Assembly (NCBI GenBank): GCA_937919655.1
Contig: CALFPJ010000063.1
Span: forward strand, 1 to 64,000
Length of the DNA: 64,000 bases
Direction of reading: 5' to 3'
Source of the DNA: an uncultured Gemmatimonadales bacterium
GTDB taxonomy: Bacteria; Gemmatimonadota; Gemmatimonadetes; Longimicrobiales; Gaopeijiaceae
Part shown: one piece after another, positions 45,957 to 56,074 of the stretch
How the letters are laid out: every line of letters starts with the position of its first letter
Position numbering within the stretch: the stretch's first letter is position 1
Made by a program: the position numbers and the translations under genes
Notes under the pieces: model-generated
Told to the model about the DNA's origin: nothing
The model's input: the letters and a program-made list of their open reading frames with translations, nothing else
The model's database searches: none

Positions 45957-47133
45957 ACGCGCATGGCCGCAGCGGAATCTGTCCGCGATGCCCTGATTGC
46001 CGGGATCAAGCCCGAGATTGTCGCGACGAGAACCAGTATCGTCGCTACCGCTACGAAGGTCGCGGGATCGGTTGGCTCGACGCCGAAGAGAAGTGCGCCA
46101 AGCAGCCGGGTGCCAACCACAGACACCATTCCGCCGATTGCGATGCCCACTAGGGTCAGGATGAGGGTCCGGCCCACGACCTGCTGACGGACGTCCTGCG
46201 CCGAGGCACCGAGAGCCATGCGAACCCCGACGAGCAGCAGGGCTACGCCGGCGAAGGCCCCAAGAAGCGACAGCGCGAAGCGTCGAGCCGACACGGCTTG
46301 GTCAACGGTCGCGGTCAGTGTCCAGAAGTCTTGAGTGGGCATGGCTGGGTCAAGCTCCTTTAACGCCGCCGACACGGCTGGAGCTATGGTTGCAGCTGGG
46401 AGGGGAGACCTGACCACCATCTCAAGCGTCGAGAAATCTCCCATTTGTTTGTATGGAAAATAGACCTGGAAGCCAGAGCCCAATTCCAAGGACTGGTGGC
46501 GCAGATCGCCGACTACGCCGACGACCAGGTGTTCACCGCTACCTGAAAGTATGATCTGACCTAGCGGGTCCTGGCCAGGGAAGATTGTCTTCGCAGCGAG
46601 GTCGTTGATCAAGACGACCTGTTCGCTGTCCCGATCGTCGTCGATCGCGAGATTGCGCCCCGCCAAGAGGGGAATCTTCATCGTCTCGATGTAGCGCGAG
46701 TCTACGACGTGCGGGAAAATGCTCACCCCTTCGTCGTCTTCGGGTACCCCCAGTACTTGTAGCCCCAGCTGCGATTCTTGCCCAACGGAAGGGCGTCGGT
46801 CAGACCTACGGACTCCACACCCTGAATCGCTTCAACACGAGTCACGATCTGCTCGAAGAAGCTGGATTCTTCTTCCGGGCTTTTGAACGAGCGACTCGGG
46901 TTCAGCTGCCACGCCACGGCCTGAGCTGGAGTGTAGCCTAGGTCGACCTTCAGAAGCTCCTGAAAGCTCCGCATAAAGAGCCCGCCAAATACGAGCAGCG
47001 CGCACGCGAGCGCGACTTCGGAAATCACTAGGAGTTCGCGAATTCTGACGCCAGACCGGGTCCACATCGCCCCCTGTGCTGCAGCGTCTGATGAGAAAGA
47101 CAATCCCACCTCGATGACCCAAAGAGCTCTCAT
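45950..47133 (-). pseudogene. Remnant of an ADOP/MacB-type ABC permease (FtsX family)
   Basis: The C-terminal half of an ADOP-family permease, which is normally about 800 residues. The first piece (47133-46723) has the mid-protein helix ISEVALACALLVFGGLFMR and LTDALPLGKNRSW. The second (46726-45950), in another frame, has DSRYIETMKIPLLAGRNLAI and the final FtsX helices. Within it, GVALLLVGVRMALGASAQDV lacks the roughly 15-residue GIYGVLSYSVAQR-like stretch expected before GIRMALG, indicating an in-frame deletion. The N-terminal MacB periplasmic half is missing. These three defects point to a dead gene. Confidence 0.75.
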
Positions 47134-48248
47134 CGAGTCAGCCTGAGATCAATGAAAAGAGATGCTGAAGTCGTCGACCCATCAGAGTTCTCGAAGTCGA
47201 CCGTCTTGTTCCCTCTGACAATGAGTTCCTCGCCTGCGCCGGAGGGCAGGAGCTGGAACTCCAAAGTCCGTTCGCCGGTGGAAGTACTGTGTAGCGTGAT
47301 CGAAGCGCCGAGGACAGTAATCGGAGTTACTCCGTCAGTTCCGGTCGTGGAGAACGTGTCATCAACCGTAAATGACGTGATCACCTGGCCGAGCTGCACC
47401 CTCAGAATGCCGGTAACGGCCAACTGACCAAAGGCCTTCGTCGGGACGCCGTTTACGAAATCTGTGAATTGGAGGTCCCCCGTCACGTCAGTGTTTAGAA
47501 GCACCATGTCTCCGGAAAGGCGCTCCTGGATCTCCGGCGATGCTCACATCGCCACCGCGCCCGAGTCGAGGCATCGGGGCGCCGTCCCGGTATAGCTGCA
47601 CACTACTAGGAAGGGATCTCCCGCCGAGCGAGACCGAAAACCCGAGTCTAACCTTGTAGCTGCGCTCGACACGCCAGATGCGGTCGCGTCGACGAAAGTA
47701 CCGCCAGCGAGCACGGGTGGCGGGTCCGAGGACACGATGATGACGTTATCCGAGACGACGGCCGCGATCGCGCCCAAAGAATTGACGCTACCGCGGAGGA
47801 TCCCGGAGGTGATATCGAAGCTCACTCCCTCCGTTCGGATCTCGGCCTCCTCCAGTCCTGTAGCGAAGCCTAGCCGGGCGCGGTCTCCCTCCGCGAGCGC
47901 GGCCGCTGCTATCGCAATGTCAACGCTAATCGGCTTGAGGAGTTCTAGCTGCGCCGGCGTGACGTTGAAATATGTGCCGTTCAATATTTCCCCTTTCGGA
48001 TTTCCTGGAAAATCCGAAAGCGCTAGCCCACCGGTGACGGAAACTTTCGTGGTTCGCGCCAGCGCGCCGCGAGGAAACTCAATAGAGATGCCAGCGGGAT
48101 GACTCAACAAGCCGCCTTCCGGTCCGATAGACTGCTGAGTGACAGACAGCGGGTCCAAATCGAACGGGAGGTTCTGGCTTTTTTGGTCGCAGGCGGTCAG
48201 GGCGGCCGCGAGGACCCCACAAAGCGCCGGGAGGGTGTTCCTGTGCAT
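47130..48248 (-). pseudogene. ZU5-like lipoprotein interrupted by an in-frame TGA
   Basis: ATG 48248 gives a lipoprotein signal (lipobox LTAC). Residues about 35-75 (SIGPEGGLLSHPAGISIEF, PRGALARTTKVSVT) resemble a ZU5 domain. The frame stops at TGA 47546-47544 after 234 residues. The identical frame continues without further stops as ASPEIQERLSGDMVLLNTDV for about 138 residues to 47130. A joined product of about 372 residues is likely the original protein. A single nonsense change, for example CGA to TGA, explains it. There is no SECIS-like element that I can recognise. The end overlaps the start of the permease remnant by 4 bases. Confidence 0.7.
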
Positions 48249-48386
48249 GAGAGAACGCTGACAAGTAACCGGCTCCGATGAAATGGTTTACTCGCCTGTG
48301 GCGTCGTTCTGGCCCCTCGGGAGCCAGGCTCGTACGATCATGCTGTGGCGGTTGTGGTGAGGGGCACCCGATTCGTGGAGATGAGC

Positions 48387-50057
48387 ATGAGCGAGATCAG
48401 CCGGAAGAACTTCCTAGGACTCGGAACGGTTGCGGCGGCCGGCCTGGCTTCAGGATGTGCGACGTCTACGACGCCGTCTTCATTGGCGCCTGATCTGATC
48501 CTCGTAAACGGGTCCGTCCTGACCCAAGACCCGGACTTGCCCACAGCATCCGCGGTCGCGATCAAGAACGGACGCTTTGTGGCGGTTGGGTCCGATGCCG
48601 ATGTCCGGAACCTCGCGTCGGCGGGCACGGAGGTGATCGATGCCGCGGGGGGTACCGTCTTTCCCGGCTTCATCGACGCGCACTCGCACCCCTCTGGCGC
48701 CGGGCTCAACCTGCTCAAGAATGTCGACACGAACCTCGGCAGCATTGCTCGGATCCAAGAGGCGCTCCGCGCCCGCGCCGCTGTGACGCCGCCCGGAGAA
48801 TGGATCGTCGGCTTCATGTACGATGACACCAAACAAGAAGAAGGCCGGCCGGTCAATCGGCTCGACCTCGACGCGGTCAGCACGCAGCATCCGATCGTGG
48901 TGGGACACCGCGGTGGACACACTGGTGTTTACAACTCGAAGGCCTTCGCGGACGCGGGTGTCACGGTGAACACGCCAGATCCGTTTGGCGGTCACTTCTA
49001 TCGCGAGAACGGCGAATTGACCGGAAAAGTGGCCGAACGTGCACGGTCGGCCTTCAGTGTGCCCTCAGGGTCGACTCGGGAAGATCGTGCAGCTGGCGTT
49101 GCGCTCATATGCAAACAGATGAACTCGACCGGACTGACATCGGTGCATCAAGCAGGTGTGGGGCCGGCGGACTTCATCGCGTATCAAGATGCGCGCGCGG
49201 CTGGAGAGCTCACGTTCAGGGTGCATGCGATGGCTCGGGGAGGGGCGTTCCCCGCCCTTAAGGAAGCAGGCGTGAGAACAGGCTTTGGAGACGAGTGGCT
49301 CCGCGTGGGACCGGTGAAGTTTGCGGCCGATGGGTCCGCGTCAGAGCGCACGATGGCGATGAGCACGCCCTACGCGGGTCGCCCGGACGACTTCGGCATC
49401 CTGACGATGACGCAGGCGGAGATCCATGAGTCTGTGGAGGAGGCGCATCGTGCGGGGTGGCAGGTGGCGATCCATGCCAACGGTGACGTCACCATCGACA
49501 TGGTCCTGAATGCCTACGAGCGCGTGCAGCGTGAATGGCCACGGGGCGACGTACGGCACCGACTCGAACACTGCTCGCTGGTGAACCCTCAGATCCTGCA
49601 ACGCATCGCCGACGGCGGGTTCATTCCGGCCCCCTTCTATACGTACGCCCACTACCACGGGGAAAAGTGGATCGAGTATGGCGCCGAGAAAATGGAGTGG
49701 ATGTTCGCTCATAGGTCTTTCCTCGACTACGGAATCCGGGTGGCTCCAGCGTCCGATCACTCGCCGGGGCCTTACGAGCCATTGATGGCGCTTCAGTCCA
49801 TGGTCACCCGCAAGGACTTCTCCGGGCGTGTCTGGGGTCCGAGCCAGAGAATCACGCTCGACGAGGCGATTCGTGTCTGCACAGTAAATGGCGCGTATGC
49901 AGCATTCGAGGAAAATGACAAAGGCGCCATTACCGCAGGTAAGCTGGGTGATTTCGTGATTCTCGCCGAAGACCCACACGCTGTGGACCCCGACGCCATC
50001 AAGGAAATCCAAGTCGTGAGGACCGTCGTAGGTGGCCGAACCGTGTACGAGGCGTAG
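48387..50057 (+). CDS. Amidohydrolase family protein (YtcJ-like), exported
   Basis: A 556-residue metal-dependent hydrolase of the amidohydrolase 3 group. ATG 48387 with GGAG six bases upstream gives a short N-terminus with SRKNFLGLGTVAAAGL and lipobox-like ASGC, resembling a Tat-type lipoprotein signal. Metal-site motifs are FPGFIDAHSHPSGA (HxH), GHRGGHTGV, and later IHANGDVTID, HRLEHCSLV and APASDHSPGPYEP. The end shows the usual GKLGDFVILAEDP strand. The substrate is unknown; relatives hydrolyse N-acyl or cyclic amides. Confidence 0.9.
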   Translation: MSEISRKNFLGLGTVAAAGLASGCATSTTPSSLAPDLILVNGSVLTQDPDLPTASAVAIKNGRFVAVGSDADVRNLASAGTEVIDAAGGTVFPGFIDAHSHPSGAGLNLLKNVDTNLGSIARIQEALRARAAVTPPGEWIVGFMYDDTKQEEGRPVNRLDLDAVSTQHPIVVGHRGGHTGVYNSKAFADAGVTVNTPDPFGGHFYRENGELTGKVAERARSAFSVPSGSTREDRAAGVALICKQMNSTGLTSVHQAGVGPADFIAYQDARAAGELTFRVHAMARGGAFPALKEAGVRTGFGDEWLRVGPVKFAADGSASERTMAMSTPYAGRPDDFGILTMTQAEIHESVEEAHRAGWQVAIHANGDVTIDMVLNAYERVQREWPRGDVRHRLEHCSLVNPQILQRIADGGFIPAPFYTYAHYHGEKWIEYGAEKMEWMFAHRSFLDYGIRVAPASDHSPGPYEPLMALQSMVTRKDFSGRVWGPSQRITLDEAIRVCTVNGAYAAFEENDKGAITAGKLGDFVILAEDPHAVDPDAIKEIQVVRTVVGGRTVYEA

Positions 50058-50119
50058 CCGGCCCGGAACGGGCTCTCTTGAACTGACCTGTCGTGTTCCT
50101 ATGTAGTCGGAGGTATTTG

Positions 50120-52540
50120 ATGTCGTGTCGTGTCCGCTCTCTCGCACTGTTGTTCGGACTGTTCGCCGTTTCGGTGGTCATCGCTGAGGCTCAGGAGAAC
50201 ACTAGTCTCGACCTGGTTGGCCTCGATGAGCCCGTGGAAATTCTCGTGGACCGCTGGGGGATCAGCCACATCTATGCGGAGACGGAGCACGACCTGTTTT
50301 TCGCCCAGGGATGGAATGCTGCCCGCGACCGTCTGTTCCAGTTGGAGTTGTGGAGACGTCAGGCCACAGGAACGGTTTCCGAAATTCTCGGTCCCCGTGA
50401 ACTGCGACGAGACATCGGCACGCGATTGTTTAAGTTTCGTCGCGACCTAGAGCAGGAGCTGAACCACTATCACGAGCGTGGCTCTTTGATCGTAAATGCC
50501 TATACAGATGGCATTAACGCCTACATCGCGCAGACGCAGCGTGATCCGACGCTGCTACCGCTTGAGTTCGAACTCCTGGGCATCAAGCCGGGAATGTGGA
50601 CGCCAGATGTGGTGATCTCACGGCACCAGGGGCTGCTGGGCAATATCGGCCAAGAGTTGTCGACCGGCCGAAACGTGGCCCAACTCGGCGCCGGAATGGT
50701 CAAGCGGCTTGGTTCACTCGGTCCAGGTAACCCGCTGCTCGACCTAGACGCCGCCATAGACGGAGAAGCCTTATCCGAGGACATCCTCGGCATCTATAAC
50801 GCCTTCCGCGAGAGTGTTCGTTTCCGTCCGGAAGACATCGTTGCGGATCGCCGAGGCGACGGTGATGCCTTTGCCATGCTTGAACAGGCGGCCGAGGCGG
50901 CCGCCCAGACTATCGCGTATGACCCCAAGGGTGATATCGGCTCGAACAACTGGGTGGTGAGCGGTGCCCGCTCCGAGAGTGGATACCCGGTGATGGTGAA
51001 CGATCCGCACCGTGCTCAGGGTGCGCCGTCGCTTCGATACTGGGTGCATCTCGTGGGGCCTGGTTGGAACGTCATCGGCGGCGGTGAGCCGAGCCTGCCT
51101 GGTATTTCGATCGGACACAACGAGTTCGGTGCGTGGGGGCTTACGGTCTTTGCCACCGATGCTGAAGATCTCTACGTCTACGAAACGAATCCGGCGAACC
51201 CGAATCAGTACCAGTATCGGGGTCAGTGGGAGGACATGACGGTCATCACGGAGCGTGTCCCTGTGAAAGGCCAGTCGGAGGAGGTCGTGCAGCTGAAGTA
51301 CACACGCCACGGACCCGTCGTGTTCGAGGACAATGGCCGGGAACTCGCGTATGCGGTGAGGGCGGGCTGGATGGAGATCGGCGGGTCTCCGTACTTGGCT
51401 TCGTTGCGAATGGATCAAGCCGAGACGTGGGATGAGTTCGTCGATGCGTCCAGGTATTCCCACATTCCCGGCGAGAACATGGTTTGGGCAGATCGCGCCG
51501 GGAATATCGGCTGGCAGGCCGTCGGTATCGCCCCAATCCGACGAAACTGGAGCGGACTGGTTCCCGTCCCGGGTGACGGCAGATACGAGTGGGACGGCTA
51601 TCTGCCCATCCAGGCGAAGCCCCATGTGCTCAATCCGTCCGAGGGCTACTTCGCGTCAGCGAACAATGATCTAATTCCTCGTGATTACGAATTCATGGAC
51701 GCGGTGGGCTTCAGTTGGTCCGACCCTTATCGCTGGCTGCGCATCGTAGAAGTCCTTGAGCGAGGCACGCGGATGTCGGTCGCTGATATGATGCGACTGC
51801 AGACAGACGAGCTATCGATTCCGGCACGGCAGTTGGTGCCGATGCTCGAAGAAATCAAGACCCCGGAGAATCGGGTTCTGCGAGCCGCTAATATGCTGCT
51901 CGAATGGGACTACGTGATGGATAAGCGCTCGCCGGCGGCAGGACTCTACGCTGCGTGGGAAGCCGAAATCCGCCGGGCCGTGCGAGACGCGTTGGTGCCA
52001 GCTGGAGCGTCGATGACGATCTCCCTCCGTAAGACCATTGAGACCATCATGGTTCCGCCTGGCGAGTTGGGCGCTGACCCCATGGCCGCTCGAGACAAGC
52101 TACTTATAGACGCGCTTGAGGCGGCCATAGCCGCGCTCACCGAGAAACTAGGCCCGGACTCCGGTGGTTGGGTTTATGGCCAAGCCGCCTACCACTACGC
52201 GTTACTGCGTCACCCGCTCGGAACGTCCGTTGACGAAGAGACTCGATCGCTCTTCGAGGCGGGCCCGCTACCCCGAGGTGGATACGGGTCAACCGTGAAC
52301 GCCACCGGAAACAGCGACAACCAGACCTCCGGGGCCTCGTTTAGGATCATCGTCGACACCGGAGATTGGGATCGCTCCGTTGGGATGAACACCCCCGGCC
52401 AGAGCGGAGACGTACGTTCGCCGTTCTACCGGAACTTGTTCCAGATGTGGGCGAACGATCAGTTCCATCCGGTCTTCTATTCCCGGGATCGCGTCGAGGC
52501 CGCGACCGCGCTCACGATCGACTTGAGACCCGGACGGTAG
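50120..52540 (+). CDS. Penicillin acylase family protein (Ntn hydrolase), exported
   Basis: An 806-residue periplasmic amidase that matures by self-cleavage. A signal peptide (LALLFGLFAVSVVIAEA) is followed by the alpha chain with VDRWGISHIYAETEHDLFFA. The nucleophile is the Ser of DIGSNNWVVSGARSESG near residue 277, where the beta chain begins. Further motifs are NDPHRAQGAPSLRYW, NEFGAWGLTVFATDAEDLYV and TRHGPVVFED. ATG 50120 has GGAGG eight bases upstream. Members cleave beta-lactam side chains, N-acyl homoserine lactones or other acyl amides; which applies here cannot be told. Confidence 0.93.
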   Translation: MSCRVRSLALLFGLFAVSVVIAEAQENTSLDLVGLDEPVEILVDRWGISHIYAETEHDLFFAQGWNAARDRLFQLELWRRQATGTVSEILGPRELRRDIGTRLFKFRRDLEQELNHYHERGSLIVNAYTDGINAYIAQTQRDPTLLPLEFELLGIKPGMWTPDVVISRHQGLLGNIGQELSTGRNVAQLGAGMVKRLGSLGPGNPLLDLDAAIDGEALSEDILGIYNAFRESVRFRPEDIVADRRGDGDAFAMLEQAAEAAAQTIAYDPKGDIGSNNWVVSGARSESGYPVMVNDPHRAQGAPSLRYWVHLVGPGWNVIGGGEPSLPGISIGHNEFGAWGLTVFATDAEDLYVYETNPANPNQYQYRGQWEDMTVITERVPVKGQSEEVVQLKYTRHGPVVFEDNGRELAYAVRAGWMEIGGSPYLASLRMDQAETWDEFVDASRYSHIPGENMVWADRAGNIGWQAVGIAPIRRNWSGLVPVPGDGRYEWDGYLPIQAKPHVLNPSEGYFASANNDLIPRDYEFMDAVGFSWSDPYRWLRIVEVLERGTRMSVADMMRLQTDELSIPARQLVPMLEEIKTPENRVLRAANMLLEWDYVMDKRSPAAGLYAAWEAEIRRAVRDALVPAGASMTISLRKTIETIMVPPGELGADPMAARDKLLIDALEAAIAALTEKLGPDSGGWVYGQAAYHYALLRHPLGTSVDEETRSLFEAGPLPRGGYGSTVNATGNSDNQTSGASFRIIVDTGDWDRSVGMNTPGQSGDVRSPFYRNLFQMWANDQFHPVFYSRDRVEAATALTIDLRPGR

Positions 52541-52558
52541 CTGTTCGACGTTGTGCCG

Positions 52559-53551
52559 CTAGTGAGCCCCGGCGCGAGCGTCCTGCCCAGCCAGTTCCAA
52601 AAAGGCCGCCTCGCCGATAGCGGCGTCCTGCGCCCCGACGCCCGTCAGGTCGCAGATGATCGTCTCGTCCGCTTCCCGACCTGGCTTTGTATCGAGAACG
52701 ATCTCCCCCAACTCTGCGTAGACGTCATTCCCGGCCATCAGCCCGGCCGCAACGGCGTGGTGTAGCTCGCCCAGGCCGATGCATTGGGAGGTGAGGTCGG
52801 TAACGATCTTGTCCGCGCTTGCCACAACGCTGGCGGCAAGTTCCTGCTTGGCGGGTCCGTCGGAGCCGATGGCGATGACTGTCACGCCCTTCTTCAGGGC
52901 TCCGTCTCCGATCAAGGGGGTGCGGGCTGGCGTCGCGGTAATCACCAGGTCGGCCCCGGCGACGGCCAACTCAGGGTCGTCGCACGCGACCACGTCGGGG
53001 CGACCGGCTTCCACCAGCTTCTCTTTCCATTGCAGGGTACGTGACCAGCTTCTGGTCCAGACGGACAGCGAGGCGATCTCGCGGACGCGTGATAGGAGTC
53101 GAAGTTGGAGCTGTCCCTGAACGCCCGCTCCGAGGATCGCCACCTTCAAGGGTTTTGCGTGGGTGAGGCGAGAGGCCGCCAGCCCTCCGGCGGCGGCCGT
53201 GCGAAGGTCCGTTAAATACCCGTTGTCCGCGAGAATGCCTCTGGGGAAACCGGTTTCGGCGTCAAAGATGAGCACGAATCCAGATCCGGTTGGCAAGCCC
53301 ATTTCCACGTTGCTGTAGAAGCCCGTAGCAACCTTGAAGGTGAACATCGACGAACCGTGTAGGTGGGCGCCCTTTAGATGGACTTCCCCGTTTACATGGG
53401 GAAACTCCCATCCCAGAGGGGGCGGCACGGAGGCGAGTCCGTTTCCAAGTGCGCGAAATGCGCGCTCCGCGCTCGCAAGCGCGTGTTGGTCGGTGATCGC
53501 CTTACGTATCCGCCACTCGTCGAAGACTTTGATCGACGGGCGTTGGTTCAT
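52559..53551 (-). CDS. Ornithine cyclodeaminase / mu-crystallin family protein
   Basis: A 330-residue NAD(P)-binding protein. The N-terminal half carries FKVATGFYSNVEMGLPTGSG and TDLRTAAAGGLAASRL. The Rossmann motif VAILGAGVQGQLQLRLL lies near residue 140, followed by ADLVITATPARTPLI and VIAIGSDGPAKQEL. Members are ornithine cyclodeaminases, imine reductases or alanine dehydrogenases; the sequence does not settle which. It overlaps the upstream UvrC-like gene by 4 bases, an odd pairing of catabolic and repair functions. Confidence 0.88.
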   Translation of the reverse strand: MNQRPSIKVFDEWRIRKAITDQHALASAERAFRALGNGLASVPPPLGWEFPHVNGEVHLKGAHLHGSSMFTFKVATGFYSNVEMGLPTGSGFVLIFDAETGFPRGILADNGYLTDLRTAAAGGLAASRLTHAKPLKVAILGAGVQGQLQLRLLSRVREIASLSVWTRSWSRTLQWKEKLVEAGRPDVVACDDPELAVAGADLVITATPARTPLIGDGALKKGVTVIAIGSDGPAKQELAASVVASADKIVTDLTSQCIGLGELHHAVAAGLMAGNDVYAELGEIVLDTKPGREADETIICDLTGVGAQDAAIGEAAFLELAGQDARAGAH

Positions 53552-54624
53552 GCTGGATTCGGTTCCTTAAGCCACCGCTCGGGCGGCATCGTTCGTTTTC
53601 GCTCGTGGGGTCTCAGTCGGAACCACTGGGCGATCAAAAGAATCTCTGCAGCCTCCTCCGGACGCAAACCGCCAGGCCCCATGTCCGCATCACTAAACAC
53701 GGCCTCGACCTGCTCCGCAACCCTGGCGCGCGCTTTGGCACCCTTTGGCTGGGTCAGCGTTTTGCGGATGCGTCCATGACGAATCAAATAGACGCGATCA
53801 TCTCCCCCGAACCCAGGCACCGGGTATACGAAGGACAGGTTCTCGACTCGACCCCGGAAGGCGACGAGCTCGTCGCGAAAGGTTCGCAGGCGTTCGAGCC
53901 GGTCCCGCAGGATGGCAGCGTACTCAAAATCCATCCGTGCGGACGCGGCAGCCATCTGCTCTTCGACTTCTCCGAGGGGTTCATCTGCGCGCCCCTCCAA
54001 GAAGCGCTGGGCCATCTCCACGGCCTCAGCGTATTGCGCCTCATTGGGGCGCCCGCAACACGGGGCAAGACAGGTGGTGAGGTCTGCTCGGATACAGCGG
54101 GGTGGGCGACCCCCTCGAAAGATCTTCAATTGGTCGTTGAAGTAGACGGGCGTCGGCCCGGGACAATCGCGAAGCCCCAGAACGTGACTCAGCTCACGCA
54201 GCGACTGCCCCAGGGCTCGGACTCTCGGGAATGGGCCGTAGTACGTCGCGCCGTCATCGGCGATCCGGCTGACCGGCAATACGCGCGGAGCGAGCTCCTT
54301 CGTGATCTTCACGAACGCGAAGATCTTCCTGCGTTTGTGTTGGACGTTGAAGCGTGGCTGCCACCGCTGAATGAGCTTCATCTCGTGCACCAGCGAAGCG
54401 AATTCGTTTGGGATGTACTCCCACTCCACGTGCGAGGCCGTGCTGATCAGCTCCCAAGCCTTTTCGCGCTTGTGTGCGCGGAAGTAGGACAGGAGCCGGG
54501 TGCGTACGTGAACGGACTTCCCAACGTACAGGAGTTCGTCGCCCGGCCCATACATCCGGTAGACGCCGGGCCGGTTTTCGGCCATGGCGCGGATGTGTTC
54601 CCTCAGGGTAGGGTTGCGGGTCAC
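53548..54624 (-). CDS. UvrC-like GIY-YIG nuclease lacking the C-terminal half
   Basis: About 358 residues from GTG 54624 (an ATG at 54714 is possible). The GIY-YIG domain reads PGVYRMYGPGDELLYVGKSVHVRTRLLSYF-like with the catalytic Glu region HEMKLIQRWQPRFN. A cysteine group (DCPGPTP ... RCIRADLTTCLAPCC) matches the Fe-S-associated cysteines of UvrC. A UVR motif, MAAASARMDFEYAAILRDRL, follows. The RNase H-like and helix-hairpin-helix domains that make the 5' incision in UvrC are absent; full UvrC is about 600 residues. It could make the 3' incision like Cho, or be a specialised nuclease. No break in frame is seen. Confidence 0.85.
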   Translation of the reverse strand: MTRNPTLREHIRAMAENRPGVYRMYGPGDELLYVGKSVHVRTRLLSYFRAHKREKAWELISTASHVEWEYIPNEFASLVHEMKLIQRWQPRFNVQHKRRKIFAFVKITKELAPRVLPVSRIADDGATYYGPFPRVRALGQSLRELSHVLGLRDCPGPTPVYFNDQLKIFRGGRPPRCIRADLTTCLAPCCGRPNEAQYAEAVEMAQRFLEGRADEPLGEVEEQMAAASARMDFEYAAILRDRLERLRTFRDELVAFRGRVENLSFVYPVPGFGGDDRVYLIRHGRIRKTLTQPKGAKARARVAEQVEAVFSDADMGPGGLRPEEAAEILLIAQWFRLRPHERKRTMPPERWLKEPNPA

Positions 54625-54775
54625 GTGAGTTTGCGTGCGAGGAGCGGCGAAGCGATTCCCTCTGGGGGTGGCGCTTTCGCTGTTTGTTCGGGAAACTAGG
54701 AAGGTACACACCATCGCGGCAACGACGTCCCGTTACGTCATTCTTCAAGCGCGGCCGGACCCGGATATTCCTAAT

Positions 54776-56074
54776 ATGAACACCACCGTTCCAGGAAAGA
54801 CGATCAGGGACCCCCTCTGGAACACGATTCGCCTCGACCCGACGGCCGTCCGAATCGTGGATACAGCCGAATTTCAGCGTCTGCGGTACATCCGCCAGCT
54901 TGGGCTCGCGCACCTCGTGTATCCGGGTGCGACCCATACACGTTTTGATCACGCGCTCGGCGTCTATCACCTCACTACGACCGCCCTGAGGCATCTGAGG
55001 GAACGTGGGGGGGTCGACCCTGCGGCATGGGAGGGAGAAGAGCTGGTGCCGTATGCCGCGCTTCTCCATGACATTGGCCATTACCCTTTCTCCCACGCCC
55101 TGGAGGAACTCGAGAGCGAGCACGTGCCTGTGCATCACGAGGAGGTCAGCCGACGCTTCTTCTCGTCGCCAGCGCTGCGGGATGCCCTGGCCACGCTGGG
55201 GCTCACGGCTCCTGAACGCATCCACGAGCTGATCTCTGGTCAGGGTGACATCCCCCTCCGCGGTCTGGTGAGTGGCAGCCTCGATCTCGACAAGATGGAG
55301 TACCTCAGGAGAGACGCCCGTTTTTGCGGCGTTCCTTACGGTGAGGTCGATGTATCGAGACTCCTTCAGGGCCTCGCATTGCTGCGAGATCCAGAAACAG
55401 GGCAGTACGAAGTCGGCGTACATGAGAAGGCGATCGCGGCGCTCGAGTCCCTGCTTTTCGCCAAGTACCAGATGTTCAGGAACGTGTACTGGCACCATGC
55501 TGTGCGTGCCGCCACGGCGCTCTACAAGCGTATCGTGGAAGAGTCGGTGCGCTCTGGTCTCCTCCAGCCAGAAGAACTGATCGGTCCGACAGATGAAGAG
55601 TTGCTCTACGAGATCGGCCGACGTTCACAAGAGGACGACGGCGAAGTCGCGGAAAAGATTGCCACGCGTTGGCTCCCAGCGTTACGTCACCGCAAGCTCC
55701 CGAAGCGGGCCCTCGAACTTACGGCCGCCGACCTTGAAGGTCGGCAGGTGGAGGACTGGGCGGTCGGTGATTCCCCGTGGAAGCGTGCAGTAGAAGACGA
55801 CCTCGCGGCGGAGTTGGGTCTCGAGCCTGGGGAGGTCGTGATCGACTTCCCCGCAAAGCCAGCCATGTTCCAATTGGACGTCCTAGTCGAGCGCCTCGGA
55901 GGAAGCATAGAGCGCCTCGGACTGGAGGGCTTACCGGGCGTACTGGACCTCCCCAAGCTGGCGCAGCAGCTCTACACGACCGCTCGTGTCCTAAGAGTGT
56001 TCACGTTCGAGCGTCGTGAGGTCCCCGTGGAATTGGTACTCGACCGAATCACGCGGCCGGTCGGGTCTGTCTAG
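54776..56074 (+). CDS. HD domain phosphohydrolase (dGTPase-like, COG1078 type)
   Basis: A 432-residue HD-superfamily hydrolase. The metal-binding HD signature is split over RFDHALGVYHLT and LLHDIGHYPFSHALEE near residues 55-110, and the last Asp is in SGSLDLDKMEYLRRDA. RLRYIRQLGLAHLVYPGATH is characteristic of the family. Relatives hydrolyse dNTPs or other phosphoesters. ATG 54776 is preferred over 54635, which would extend across the divergent promoter region shared with the UvrC-like gene. Its stop TAG is part of the CTAG that opens a short palindrome. Confidence 0.9.
   Translation: MNTTVPGKTIRDPLWNTIRLDPTAVRIVDTAEFQRLRYIRQLGLAHLVYPGATHTRFDHALGVYHLTTTALRHLRERGGVDPAAWEGEELVPYAALLHDIGHYPFSHALEELESEHVPVHHEEVSRRFFSSPALRDALATLGLTAPERIHELISGQGDIPLRGLVSGSLDLDKMEYLRRDARFCGVPYGEVDVSRLLQGLALLRDPETGQYEVGVHEKAIAALESLLFAKYQMFRNVYWHHAVRAATALYKRIVEESVRSGLLQPEELIGPTDEELLYEIGRRSQEDDGEVAEKIATRWLPALRHRKLPKRALELTAADLEGRQVEDWAVGDSPWKRAVEDDLAAELGLEPGEVVIDFPAKPAMFQLDVLVERLGGSIERLGLEGLPGVLDLPKLAQQLYTTARVLRVFTFERREVPVELVLDRITRPVGSV

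Noticed and set aside
53605..54699. A 364-codon open frame on the plus strand opposite the UvrC-like gene.
   Set aside because: The minus-strand frame carries clear GIY-YIG, cysteine and UVR motifs, while the plus-strand frame has none.
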